64,000 bases of DNA. It comes from Saprospiraceae bacterium. GTDB lineage: Bacteria > Bacteroidota > Bacteroidia > Chitinophagales > Saprospiraceae. The stretch spans positions 1 through 64,000 of the forward strand of contig JAHDDR010000002.1 in NCBI GenBank assembly GCA_020629255.1, read 5' to 3'. Below the pieces are notes generated by a model, which ran no database searches, was not told the origin of the DNA, and saw only the letters and a list, made by a program, of their open reading frames with translations. Made by a program: the position numbers and the translations under genes. Positions 54,623 through 63,346 of this stretch are shown piece by piece (positions within the stretch are counted from its first letter, which is position 1; every line of letters starts with the position of its first letter).

Positions 54623-56553
54623 TATTTTTTTCTAAGAACTCTATACGTTTTTATCGTGTTTTTCTTTCCTTTTAAAAATACTTCTTCCAAAGGTTCTATT
54701 TCAACAATAGCAGAAACTTTATTATAAATCCGTTCACTAATAATGATGGAATTGGGCATGTTTTTGGTCAAGCCTTCCACCCGTTTAGCTGTATTGACCG
54801 TATCACCAGAAACGGAGTAGCCCATTTTTTCTTCTGATCCCAAATTTCCCGCCACTACTTGACCAGCATTCATTCCTATTCCGATTTGAATGGGTCTTTT
54901 GAAACGAGCTTGATATTTATCATTCAGAAACTGAACTTTTTCTACCATTTCGAGGCTGGCAAGAACAGCTCTTTGTTCATTATTGGTTGTTGAGAGTGGA
55001 GCACCAAAAACGGCAAATATTTCATCTCCAATAAATTGATTGACGGAACCACCATATTTTTTTATCACAATCGTCATGATGGAATAAAAATCATTGAGGA
55101 AAGAAACCACTTCTTGGGGGCCTAATTCTTCACTGATAGTGGTAAATCCTCTAACATCGCAAAACATGGCTGTTACATATCGAATTTCACCATCGAACAT
55201 ACTTTCTTCGGATTTGTTCAAGGCTTTGGCTACAACAGGTTCTGGAACATATCTCATAAAAAGCCGAAGGGTTTTTTCTTGTTCATTGACCTTCTTCCTT
55301 AGTTGGGTAACGAGATCTTCATTCTGTTTTTGTAATTCGAAAACCAAATTGGCATCACGTCGAGTCTTGAATCCCAATCCCATCGAGAATAAAATAATTT
55401 GCCCGATAACTCCCACTTGAATAAGATGCTCCGCCCAAGAAAGATCGAACACCCCAATTAATCCAAAGATGGTGAATAGAGCCATAATGGCCAAAAAGAA
55501 TGAACCAATGGCAAAGTAATAAGCGACCTTATCTTTTTTGAACAATAAAACAATGCAGATGAGAAATAATAATCCGAAATCGAAAAGAAAAACATAATTG
55601 AGAAGAGTATCGCCTTGTAAGTATTTGGTATTGGCATAAATGAGTATGGGTAATAATAGCGTTTTGAGGACGATCCACCAAGTAGTGATTGTATTGAGTA
55701 CTGGGATTAATTTTTTAGTGTTCAGCAACTTTTGCATGAACAAGAAATAAAGGATAATGGATACTTGTGCGGTAGCAATCTCCAAGAAGTGCATGTGTAT
55801 CGGATATTCTGCTAAGAAAGTAAGTACATGATAATGGATTTGATCATGTAAAAAGAAAGCAAAAGATAAAATAGACATATACAAGGCATAATAAAGGTAT
55901 GCCCGATCCTGAATCGATATCCATAAAAATAAGGTATAGAATATCATCATCCAAATAGCAGCGTGGAACAAGGCTTGGATGCCCAATCGCTTGAATAACA
56001 TTTCGTATTGATAATGTTCTGCCTCTTGGACAAATAAATTAATCCGTGGAGGGAAATTTGTCACATTCCGTATTTTGACAAATACAGTTGCTTCTTCATT
56101 TTTCTCAAATCTTATTTTTGCAGACTTGGATATATGTTTTACATCAGATTGCGATCGAGGGGTAAATTCTCCTATTTTTTTTTGTTGGATAGAACCATCC
56201 TGGCGTATTACATAGACAGAAATATATTCTCCTTTCCCGAAATAGAAATAATAATCACCAGGGAATTTGCATTTGAAATGATACTTCGCCCAATAATCAG
56301 TTTTGTGTTGTAAGGTTTTTTTTGATAGGGTAGAATAAGGTTGGAATTTGGTCTCAATAATTTCTTGTATCCCTCTTCCCTGTAGGTCCTCTAGTACTTC
56401 AATACTTTCAGATTTATTGAAAATGATTTTGTCTTTTTCTAAAATTACAGTTTTGGGATGGGCAGATAAGGAAATACCAAAAATAAGGAATAGTCCAATC
56501 AGGATATTCCTAAGTAGATAGGTACAGCTTGGTTTTTCTTGTTTTCTCATCAA
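54622..56553 (-). CDS. 7TMR-DISM receptor class III nucleotide cyclase
   Basis: This 643-residue protein has a signal segment (about 12-30), an extracellular 7TMR-DISMED2-type beta domain (about 35-175), seven membrane helices (about 190-395), a coiled coil (about 398-425), and a C-terminal class III adenylate/guanylate cyclase domain (about 445-640). Metal-binding aspartates are present in MFCDVRGFTTISEE and in IGDEIFAVFG, and the transition-state Asn/Arg segment (GDTVNTAKRVEGLT) is complete. The residue before FIGD that is Lys in most adenylate cyclases is Gln here (VNQFIGD), so the base preference is unsure. It probably couples an extracellular ligand to cyclic nucleotide production. The gene is divergent from the exonuclease gene. 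Confidence 0.88.
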   Translation of the reverse strand: MMRKQEKPSCTYLLRNILIGLFLIFGISLSAHPKTVILEKDKIIFNKSESIEVLEDLQGRGIQEIIETKFQPYSTLSKKTLQHKTDYWAKYHFKCKFPGDYYFYFGKGEYISVYVIRQDGSIQQKKIGEFTPRSQSDVKHISKSAKIRFEKNEEATVFVKIRNVTNFPPRINLFVQEAEHYQYEMLFKRLGIQALFHAAIWMMIFYTLFLWISIQDRAYLYYALYMSILSFAFFLHDQIHYHVLTFLAEYPIHMHFLEIATAQVSIILYFLFMQKLLNTKKLIPVLNTITTWWIVLKTLLLPILIYANTKYLQGDTLLNYVFLFDFGLLFLICIVLLFKKDKVAYYFAIGSFFLAIMALFTIFGLIGVFDLSWAEHLIQVGVIGQIILFSMGLGFKTRRDANLVFELQKQNEDLVTQLRKKVNEQEKTLRLFMRYVPEPVVAKALNKSEESMFDGEIRYVTAMFCDVRGFTTISEELGPQEVVSFLNDFYSIMTIVIKKYGGSVNQFIGDEIFAVFGAPLSTTNNEQRAVLASLEMVEKVQFLNDKYQARFKRPIQIGIGMNAGQVVAGNLGSEEKMGYSVSGDTVNTAKRVEGLTKNMPNSIIISERIYNKVSAIVEIEPLEEVFLKGKKNTIKTYRVLRKK

Positions 56554-56736
56554 TTTTTAATAGCCTCTATGAAAGTAGTAAAATTTGATTTCTTTTTGAA
56601 ATGACGAGTCATTCAATTTAATTCACTTCTATAAATAACCTTATATTATGATATTATTTTACTCATTTTAAATTTTCTTTAAAATAAAATGCCTCGTTTA
56701 ATTTCAAATCACATTTCTTTTTAAGACATTTGGATA

Positions 56737-58137
56737 ATGTCTCAACTATTTGCCATAGTAGATCTAGAAACCACTGGAGGAAGAGCCGATAGAGAACGAA
56801 TTATCGAAGTGGCGATCGCATTGCACGATGGCAAAAAAGTAATAGATGAATTCGAAAGCCTTATCTATCCCGAAAGGACAATTCCCTATAACATAACTCG
56901 TATTACAGGAATCACCAACGAAATGGTAAAAGATGCTCCCAAATTTTTTGAGGTAGCCAAACGAGTTGTAGAAATTACGGAAGGAGCCGTATTTGTAGCC
57001 CATAATGTCCGCTTCGATTATTCCTTTCTAAGACATGAATTCCAACAATTGGGATTCACATATACCCGCAAGCAGCTTTGTACTGTAAAAATGAGCCGGA
57101 AGGCTTTCCCTCAATTAGAAGGAGGGTATAGTTTAGGCAATCTCATCAAGCAATTCGAAATTGAAGTGGGGGCTCGTCACCGGGCAATGGCCGATGTGAA
57201 AGCAACCGTAGATGTATTTGATCGCATTATTCGGATGAATGGCAGTACCGATTTTACAGAAATGATGAAAAAGGGTATCAAAGAAGCCATTTTACCGCCG
57301 GGTTTGGAACGCGAAAAATTAGAACAACTCCCTAATAAAACCGGGGTATATTATTTTCATAATGAAGACGGGGACATCGTATATGTGGGAAAGAGTATCC
57401 ATATCAAAAGAAGGGTATTCGAGCATTTCCGGAATAAGAATCACAAGGGAGCAAAAATGGAACGCTATGTACGTGATGTCTCCTGCGAATTAACTGGAAG
57501 TGAACTGGTGGCTCTTCTAAAAGAATCCCACGAAATTCGAGAATATAATCCTGTTATTAATAAATCACAAAAAGGAAAAGGAAAGAAAACTGGTATTTTA
57601 ACCTATCATAACCAAGAGGGATATATTTGTTTCAACCAAGTGAAAATTGGAGAGCGGAACAAAAATCATCCTAGTATTATTGCCCAATATGATAAGGCAA
57701 GTTTTGCTGCGATGGCTTCTTATCGGGTTAAAGTAGATTTCGAATTGTGTGATTGCCTGATGAATGGAAAAACCGGTGAGAATTCCTGTATGTACCAGCA
57801 AATCGGGCAATGCATTGGAGCGGGTGTAAAGAAAGAATTGCCTGAAGAATACAACGAAAGGGCACAAGAGGCAATCGATAAAATCCAACTAGCTTATGAT
57901 TTTGATTGCTTGATTTTAGATGAAGGAAGAAATGAAAATGAATGTGCCATTGTTCTAATCGAAGATGGTATGTACCAGGGATATGGTTATTTTGATGGCG
58001 AAATAGAGCAAGCAAATATTGAAGATTTAAAAAATTGCATCAAAAATTATCCAAATAATTCGAATATTCCGAGTATTATCAGAACATTCATATCTTCGAA
58101 CCCGAATATAGAAATCATTAAATTAGACGAAGAATGA
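56737..58137 (+). CDS. DnaQ-like exonuclease fused to a UvrC-type GIY-YIG nuclease
   Basis: Residues 1-175 of this 466-residue protein form a DEDDh 3'-5' exonuclease like the polymerase III epsilon subunit, with AIVDLETTGG (DxE), AHNVRFDYSFL and HRAMADVKAT (HxxxxD). Residues about 195-290 form a GIY-YIG domain (TGVYYFHNEDGDIVYVGKS, then IKRRVFEHF, as in UvrC and Cho). The remaining 170 residues resemble the C-terminal part of similar fusion proteins and contain several cysteines (CDCLMNG, CMYQQIGQCIG). It probably acts in DNA repair. The start is the ATG at 56737, and the stop overlaps the aldo/keto reductase start by 4 nt. Confidence 0.9.
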   Translation: MSQLFAIVDLETTGGRADRERIIEVAIALHDGKKVIDEFESLIYPERTIPYNITRITGITNEMVKDAPKFFEVAKRVVEITEGAVFVAHNVRFDYSFLRHEFQQLGFTYTRKQLCTVKMSRKAFPQLEGGYSLGNLIKQFEIEVGARHRAMADVKATVDVFDRIIRMNGSTDFTEMMKKGIKEAILPPGLEREKLEQLPNKTGVYYFHNEDGDIVYVGKSIHIKRRVFEHFRNKNHKGAKMERYVRDVSCELTGSELVALLKESHEIREYNPVINKSQKGKGKKTGILTYHNQEGYICFNQVKIGERNKNHPSIIAQYDKASFAAMASYRVKVDFELCDCLMNGKTGENSCMYQQIGQCIGAGVKKELPEEYNERAQEAIDKIQLAYDFDCLILDEGRNENECAIVLIEDGMYQGYGYFDGEIEQANIEDLKNCIKNYPNNSNIPSIIRTFISSNPNIEIIKLDEE

Positions 58138-59174
58138 AATATGCCTATTTAGGTAAAACCGATATCAAGGTGAGTAAGATTTGTTTAGGAACCATGACTT
58201 TCGGTGAACAGAATACAGAAGCAGAAGGTCATGAACAAATGTCTTATGCCCATGAACAGGGTGTCAATTTTTTTGATACTGCCGAAATGTATGCTGTACC
58301 CGGAAGGAAAGAAACACAAGGAGATTCGGAACGAGTAATAGGTACTTGGTTGAAAAAAACGAAACTGAGGGATAAGATCATTGTTGCCACAAAAATTTCA
58401 GGTCCATCTGCCGGATTAAAATATATTCGTAATCCCCTCAATTTTTCTAAGTCATCGATTAATGAAGCTGTAGAAGGATCGTTGAGACGACTCAAAACGG
58501 ACTATATTGATTTATATCAATTGCATTGGCCCGAACGGAATGTGAATTGTTTCGGACAATTGGATTATGTCCATGATGACAACGAAAAATGGACGGATAA
58601 TTTTCTAGAAATACTCCAAGCTTTTGATGAAAATATAAAAGCGGGGAAAATTAGAACCATCGGTATTTCGAATGAATCTCCTTGGGGCATGATGCGTTTT
58701 CATCATCTATCCAAACTACATAATTTGCCTAAAATGGTGACCATTCAAAATCCGTATAGTTTACTCAACCGTAGTTTTGAAGTCGGTAGGGCAGAAATTG
58801 CCATGCGAGAAAAAATAGGATTGATGGCTTATTCTCCTTTGGGTTTCGGTGTGCTTACCGGAAAGTATCTACTAAAAATGGATAAGGAACGGGACCGTTT
58901 GAACCGCTTCCCACAATTTGCCCGGTATAGTGGAAATACAAGTACCCAAGCCACTCAAAAATATTTGGACATTGCCACAAAAAATGGCTTGTCATTAACT
59001 CAAATGGCTTTAGCTTTTGTAACAGACAGACCATTTACGACAACCAATATTATTGGTGCAACGACCCTCGAACAACTCAAAGAAAATATTAATTCCGTAC
59101 ATTTGGATCTCAATGAAGATATCATCAAATCAATAAATGATGTACATCGTGAAATTTCAAATCCGGCACCATAG
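58134..59174 (+). CDS. Aldo/keto reductase, Tas-like
   Basis: This 346-residue NADP(H)-dependent reductase of the (beta/alpha)8 aldo/keto reductase type is closest in style to Tas. The N-terminal strand KTDIKVSKICLGTMTFGEQ, the catalytic Asp and Tyr in NFFDTAEMYA, the catalytic Lys in VATKISG, and His in YQLHWPER make the tetrad complete. GIMAYSPLGFGVLTGKY-type sequence (LMAYSPLGFGVLTG) and the cofactor-binding end (IIGATTLEQLKENI) are in place. It is translationally coupled (ATGA) to the exonuclease gene. The physiological substrate is unknown. Confidence 0.93.
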   Translation: MKYAYLGKTDIKVSKICLGTMTFGEQNTEAEGHEQMSYAHEQGVNFFDTAEMYAVPGRKETQGDSERVIGTWLKKTKLRDKIIVATKISGPSAGLKYIRNPLNFSKSSINEAVEGSLRRLKTDYIDLYQLHWPERNVNCFGQLDYVHDDNEKWTDNFLEILQAFDENIKAGKIRTIGISNESPWGMMRFHHLSKLHNLPKMVTIQNPYSLLNRSFEVGRAEIAMREKIGLMAYSPLGFGVLTGKYLLKMDKERDRLNRFPQFARYSGNTSTQATQKYLDIATKNGLSLTQMALAFVTDRPFTTTNIIGATTLEQLKENINSVHLDLNEDIIKSINDVHREISNPAP

Positions 59175-59195
59175 AATGGATTTATAAGACTCAAA

Positions 59196-59246
59196 GATTT
59201 AGAGATATTTAGATTATAATTTTTCTAATCTAAATATCTCTAAATC
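59196..59246. repeat. AT-rich inverted repeat with 21-bp perfect arms
   Basis: GATTTAGAGATATTTAGATTA (arm 59196-59216) is matched exactly by its reverse complement at 59226-59246, with a 9-nt spacer (TAATTTTTC). Each arm contains smaller internal repeats of TTTAGA/ATTTAGA. It lies between the aldo/keto reductase and PPK2 genes. The stem is almost free of GC, unlike the other terminators in this window, so it may be a dispersed repeat or regulatory hairpin. Confidence 0.8.
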
Positions 59247-59278
59247 TAATTTTCTAAGCATCTAAAAAAATATAAATC

Positions 59279-60019
59279 ATGATACGATTAAGTGAAATAC
59301 CTACGAAACCACCTAAAGGCTTAGATCGGGACAAAGCAGAAAAACAAACCAAAAAATGGGCAAAAAGAATTGGTGAATTACAAGAGTTAATTCATGCGGA
59401 AGGTAAACACTCCTTATTGGTCATCATGCAAGGAATGGATGGTTCCGGAAAGGATGGGGGAGTGAGAAAAGTTTTTAATTATTGCCATCACGGAGGGGTG
59501 AATGTTTATTCTTTCAAAAAGCCTACGGATGAAGAATTCGATCACGATTTTTTGTGGCGGGTACATAAATTGGCTCCAAGAAAAGGAATGATTCGGATTT
59601 TTAATCGTTCGCATTATGAAGATATTTTAATTCAACGAGTACATGGTTGGATTGATGAAGAACGGGTAGAAAAAAGAATGGCAGCCATCAATGCTTTTGA
59701 AGATTTATTACAATTCGATAATAATACTTTAATTCTAAAATTCTATTTGCATATTTCCCATGACCAGCAAAAATTAGAATTGCAAGAAAGAATCGACGAA
59801 CCGGATAAACACTGGAAACATAATGCCGGCGATTGGAAAGAACGGGAACATTGGGATAAATATATGGATTGTTATGAATACGCCATTAATAATTCAAAAT
59901 TGCCCTGGCACATTATTCCTGTAGATTCCCGATGGTATCGCGATTACGTGATGTCGAAAATTGTTGTGGATGAATTGGAAAAATTAAATATGAAATATCC
60001 CCCATTGGAAGAAGAATAA
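59279..60019 (+). CDS. Polyphosphate kinase 2 family enzyme
   Basis: This 246-residue PPK2-family kinase transfers phosphate between polyphosphate and nucleotides. The P-loop is MQGMDGSGKDGGVRKVF (about 45-61), the second conserved block is DHDFLWRVHKLAPRKGMI, and the lid contains RIFNRSHYEDILIQRVHGW. Late motifs (KHWKHNAGDWKERE and the AINNSKLPWHIIP strand) fit the family. Single-domain length agrees with the class I or III enzymes; which nucleotide (AMP, ADP or GDP) is used cannot be told from what I see. It lies 104 nt after the aldo/keto reductase gene, past the inverted repeat, and ends at a strong terminator. Confidence 0.93.
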   Translation: MIRLSEIPTKPPKGLDRDKAEKQTKKWAKRIGELQELIHAEGKHSLLVIMQGMDGSGKDGGVRKVFNYCHHGGVNVYSFKKPTDEEFDHDFLWRVHKLAPRKGMIRIFNRSHYEDILIQRVHGWIDEERVEKRMAAINAFEDLLQFDNNTLILKFYLHISHDQQKLELQERIDEPDKHWKHNAGDWKEREHWDKYMDCYEYAINNSKLPWHIIPVDSRWYRDYVMSKIVVDELEKLNMKYPPLEEE

Positions 60020-60024
60020 AAAAC

Positions 60025-60058
60025 AAAAAAAGCGGAAAATTAATTTTCCGCTTTTTTT
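60025..60058. terminator. Bidirectional terminator between PPK2 and accD
   Basis: A7, then the palindrome GCGGAAAATTAATTTTCCGC, then T7. It lies 5 nt after the PPK2 stop and 22 nt from the stop of the convergent accD gene, so it can end both transcripts. Confidence 0.9.
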
Positions 60059-60080
60059 GTTTTATTCCGAAACGAATGAT

Positions 60081-60941
60081 TTATTCAGCTGCCGGAGGAT
60101 TGGAAAAATAATCTAATAAATCAGAAATTGTATTTTTTAAATCTTTTCTATCCACGATGAAATCCAAGAACCCATGCTCCAATAAAAATTCTGATGTTTG
60201 GAACCCTTCCGGTAAATCTTTCTTAATGGTTTCTTTGATGACCCTTGGTCCGGCAAACGCTATCAATGCTTCTGGCTCCGCAAAGTTAATATCACCCAAC
60301 ATGGCAAAAGAAGCCGTAACTCCTCCTGTGGTCGGATCGGTCAGTAGCGAAAAATAAGGAATACCAGCTTTAGCTAACCTCGTTAGCGTAGCAGAAGTTT
60401 TCGCCATTTGCATCAGAGAAAAAGCAGATTCCATCATTCGGGCGCCTCCGGATTTGGAAATCATCAAAAAAGGCGTTTGGGTTTCTAATGAACGTTCTAT
60501 GGCGAGTGTGATTTTTTCTCCGACCACAGAACCCATAGAACCACCAATGAATGAAAAATCCATAGCAGCGATAACCAGAGGCTTCTTGTTCACTTTTCCT
60601 TCGGCAACGGCGAGTGCATCTACCAAATCCGTTTTTTCTTTGGCACTCACTAATCGTTCATTATAAGGTTTCAGATCGGTGAATTCCAAGAAATCCTTAG
60701 AAGCCAAATCCTTATATAATTCAGTGTACTTGCCATTATCAAAAATCAGTTCGAAATAATCCTCCGAACCTATCCGAATATGATAATTACATTTAACACA
60801 CTTATAATTGTTTTCTTTGATTTCCTTAATCGTATTGGCATGTTTGCACGACTTGCACTTATGCCAAACACCATCAGGCACTTCTTTTTTATTCTTTGTA
60901 TTTGTTTGAATTCCTTCTCGAAGTCTTTTAAACCAACCCAT
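60081..60941 (-). CDS. accD: Acetyl-CoA carboxylase carboxyltransferase subunit beta
   Basis: This 286-residue subunit works with AccA to move the carboxyl group from biotin to acetyl-CoA, the committed step of fatty acid synthesis. The zinc finger is CKSCKHANT followed by YKCVKCNYH (two CxxC). The crotonase-like core has SFIGGSMGSVVGEKI, FLMISKSGGARMMES, LTDPTTGGVTASFAMLGD, IAFAGPRVI and the family ending (VDRKDLKNTISDLL). Length is standard. It is a single gene here, with accA elsewhere. Start ATG at 60941. Confidence 0.97.
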   Translation of the reverse strand: MGWFKRLREGIQTNTKNKKEVPDGVWHKCKSCKHANTIKEIKENNYKCVKCNYHIRIGSEDYFELIFDNGKYTELYKDLASKDFLEFTDLKPYNERLVSAKEKTDLVDALAVAEGKVNKKPLVIAAMDFSFIGGSMGSVVGEKITLAIERSLETQTPFLMISKSGGARMMESAFSLMQMAKTSATLTRLAKAGIPYFSLLTDPTTGGVTASFAMLGDINFAEPEALIAFAGPRVIKETIKKDLPEGFQTSEFLLEHGFLDFIVDRKDLKNTISDLLDYFSNPPAAE

Positions 60942-60990
60942 AGTGTTGAGACATTTTCATTTCTCGCAAATGTACGAACCACAAATCTAT

Positions 60991-61025
60991 AAAAAAAGGT
61001 TTCTACGAATCATTCGCAGAAACCT
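60991..61025 (-). terminator. Terminator after ilvE
   Basis: Read on the minus strand, AGGTTTCTGCGAATG pairs with a near-complementary arm (one mismatch, GTAGAAACCT) and is followed by T7. It lies 36 nt past the ilvE stop. Confidence 0.8.
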
Positions 61026-61060
61026 CTAAGATTGTTAGGTCTTCTAACCTAAACAAGGTG

Positions 61061-62140
61061 TCATAATTTCTTAATCCAACCGAAACGATCTTCTACAACA
61101 CCCGTTCTGATGTCATTCAATTCACGTTTCAGCATATTTCCAATCCTTCTTTCCTCTACTGGTGGGAGTACCATTTTGTACCCCTTGTGTGTCAATTCCG
61201 ATACATGAGATGCCACAGCAGCTGTTCCAGAACCAAAAATTTCCTTTAATTCTCCGGTTTTATAAGCTTCCACTATTTCATCAATGGTGATGTCTCTTTC
61301 TTCTACAGGAATGCCTTTGTCCTTTAGGATATCAATGAAACTCTTCCGAGTGATACCTTTCAAAATGGCTCCATTGATAGCGGGAGTGACAACTTTATCT
61401 CCAATAACGAAGAATAAATTCATGGTTCCCACTTCTTGGATATATTTGAATTCATTGGCATCCATCCACATTACTTGGTCATATCCCTTGTTATTGGCTT
61501 CCCTCATAGGGAGAAGGGATGCTGCATAATTTCCGGCAGCTTTGGCTTCTCCAACCCCTCCGACCACGGCTCTCACATATTTTTCAGCGGTAACCAAAGT
61601 AACCGGTTTTGGGTAATATGGTCCCACCGGACAAGTGAAAATAATGAATTTGAATGTTTGGGACGGTTTTACCCCCAAATAACCATCCGTTCCGATAAGG
61701 AAAGGGCGGATGTAAAGAGAAGCTCCTTCAAAGGTCGGAATCCAATTCCTGTCCAAGCTGATGATTTTTTCGATGGCTTCGCAAAATAGTTCTTCTGGAA
61801 CCTCAGCCATGCACAATCTTCTGGCAGAAGCATTGAACCGTTTGGCATGTTCCTCCAATCTGAAAAGAACAGGAGTTCCATCTTGGTATTTGAAGGCTTT
61901 CATCCCTTCAAAGATGGCTTGGCCATAATGAAGGACGTTGGATGCGGGGTGCATACTCAAATTTCCGAAAGGTTGGATTTCGCAATTCTGCCATTGGCCA
62001 TCTGCAAAATCTGCGGTGAACATATGGTCTGAGAAAACCCGACCAAAAACTAAAGAATTAAAATCAACTTCGTTAATCCTAGATTGGTTAACTTTGTTCA
62101 TCTTAATTTCATGCTGTGTTTTTACTTCTATCCTTTCCAT
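61061..62140 (-). CDS. ilvE: Branched-chain amino acid aminotransferase
   Basis: This 359-residue PLP enzyme of fold type IV makes or degrades Val, Leu and Ile by exchange with glutamate. It has the type II (eukaryote-like) BCAT layout: FGRVFSDHMFTADF near the start, LHYGQAIFEGMKAFKY, FLIGTDGYLGVKPS, the PLP-binding Lys in GGVGEAKAAGNYAASLLP, and LKEIFGSGTAAVASHVSEL at the phosphate end. Length is normal. The ATG at 62140 adds a short leader; an ATG at 62101 is a possible alternative. The gene has a possible -7 element upstream and a terminator downstream, and no other branched-chain genes are adjacent. Confidence 0.95.
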   Translation of the reverse strand: MERIEVKTQHEIKMNKVNQSRINEVDFNSLVFGRVFSDHMFTADFADGQWQNCEIQPFGNLSMHPASNVLHYGQAIFEGMKAFKYQDGTPVLFRLEEHAKRFNASARRLCMAEVPEELFCEAIEKIISLDRNWIPTFEGASLYIRPFLIGTDGYLGVKPSQTFKFIIFTCPVGPYYPKPVTLVTAEKYVRAVVGGVGEAKAAGNYAASLLPMREANNKGYDQVMWMDANEFKYIQEVGTMNLFFVIGDKVVTPAINGAILKGITRKSFIDILKDKGIPVEERDITIDEIVEAYKTGELKEIFGSGTAAVASHVSELTHKGYKMVLPPVEERRIGNMLKRELNDIRTGVVEDRFGWIKKL

Positions 62141-62157
62141 TGGTGTGAAATTTTATA

Positions 62158-62165
62158 CAAAAATA
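62158..62165 (-). promoter_or_regulatory. -7 element upstream of ilvE
   Basis: On the minus strand this reads TATTTTTG, an exact TAnnTTTG match 17 nt from the start codon. No clear TTTG lies at the usual -33 distance. Confidence 0.4.
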
Positions 62166-62263
62166 AGGGATTTTAGATTAATATTTTATGTTTCTTTGGT
62201 TTTTTTTGATATTATTTTGTTTTGTTCGGTGTATTAATTAAATACCAAATTATATTTTGATTT

Positions 62264-62686
62264 ATGATTCGGAACCATAACATCTATTCTTTGGTCGAAC
62301 CCAAGGAATTAACAAGCCTTACTAGGGGAAGCAACCAAAAAGGGGTTTTACTCGTCTATCATGTGGATGATAAAGATCATCTTGACTTTTTAGCTAAAAT
62401 CATATCTTCTATCCATTTAAAAATGGAAGAAGTGATGCTTCTAGAGTTGAAAGAATTCCAAGTGGCAAATCTCTCAACATTCATACAAGAAAACGAATTG
62501 ACTTCCATTATTATTTTTGGATTAGAATTAAAAAATCTTTGTCTGAATGTTGATGCCCTGAAATATGATGTTTTCAGAATAGGTGTATCCCAATATTTAT
62601 CAGCTGATTCCCTTTGGCAAGTTTCCCAATCTAAAGAAAAGAAAAAAAATCTATGGTTGGGATTGAAAGAAATCTTTGGAGTATAG
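62264..62686 (+). CDS. Unknown small protein, possible DNA polymerase III psi-like subunit
   Basis: This 140-residue cytoplasmic protein has a strand VLLVYHVDD, a helix, another strand EEVMLLEL, the strand IIIFGLEL, and a final helix with SLWQVSQSKEKKKNLWLGLKEIF. The overall order recalls the short Rossmann-like psi subunit (HolD) of the polymerase III clamp loader, which also ends in a helix with the pattern L..N...ALW. This is a faint similarity judged by eye and no symbol is given. The stop lies 13 nt before the rdgB start, so the two are probably co-transcribed. It is otherwise an unrecognised conserved-looking protein. Confidence 0.6.
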   Translation: MIRNHNIYSLVEPKELTSLTRGSNQKGVLLVYHVDDKDHLDFLAKIISSIHLKMEEVMLLELKEFQVANLSTFIQENELTSIIIFGLELKNLCLNVDALKYDVFRIGVSQYLSADSLWQVSQSKEKKKNLWLGLKEIFGV

Positions 62687-62699
62687 TTATCTTAAAGGC

Positions 62700-63272
62700 A
62701 TGGAAATGCTTTTTGCTTCAAGTAACCAAAATAAGATTCGGGAGATTTCCGAAATGCTAGGGGACAGATTTCAATTGTTGGGATTGGAAGATGTGCAATG
62801 TTATGAAGAAATTCCAGAAACATCAGGAACGATAGAGGGCAATGCGATACAGAAAGCCATGTATGTATATGATAAATATGGCTTGGATTGTTTTGCAGAA
62901 GATACCGGATTAGAAGTAAAAGCTTTGGATATGAGACCGGGGGTTTATACGGCGCGATATGCCGGCGAAGCTAAAGATCCGGAAGCGAATATGGCTAAAG
63001 TATTGGCAGAATTATCCGGAAGGGGAGATAGAATGGCAAGATTTAGAACGGTTATTGCTTATGTAAAGAAAGGGGAAGTGATGACTTTCGAAGGCATAGT
63101 GGAGGGAAACATAGCTTTGGCGAAACAAGGGGAAAAAGGATTCGGTTATGATCCGATTTTTTTACCGGAACAGAACCAACGTTCCTTTGCACAAATGGAG
63201 CCTCATGAGAAAAATGCCATCAGCCATCGGGCAAGGGCATTCCGGAAATTCATGGAATTTTTGAAAATTTGA
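62700..63272 (+). CDS. rdgB: XTP/dITP diphosphatase (non-canonical purine NTP pyrophosphatase)
   Basis: This house-cleaning enzyme hydrolyses dITP, XTP and ITP to monophosphates. From the ATG at 62700 it has 190 residues. Family motifs are LFASSNQNKIREI at the start, ETSGTIEGNAIQKA, CFAEDTGLEVKALDMRPGVYTARYAG with the catalytic acidic pair, GEKGFGYDPIFLP, and the end ISHRARAF. The frame can be read back to a TTG at 62676, but that would overlap the previous gene and add residues before the conserved start. An ATG two codons later is also possible. It probably shares an operon with the preceding small gene. Confidence 0.95.
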   Translation: MEMLFASSNQNKIREISEMLGDRFQLLGLEDVQCYEEIPETSGTIEGNAIQKAMYVYDKYGLDCFAEDTGLEVKALDMRPGVYTARYAGEAKDPEANMAKVLAELSGRGDRMARFRTVIAYVKKGEVMTFEGIVEGNIALAKQGEKGFGYDPIFLPEQNQRSFAQMEPHEKNAISHRARAFRKFMEFLKI

Positions 63273-63346
63273 AAACTACATTCAGATTTATTTCTGAATC
63301 ATACTATAAAAAATACTAAGAGAAAACATTTAACCAATATTGTATA

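Noticed and set aside
63280-63299. ATTCAGA/TCTGAAT hairpin after rdgB as a terminator
   Set aside because: The stem is only 7 bp, AT-rich and without a T tract; it may be chance.
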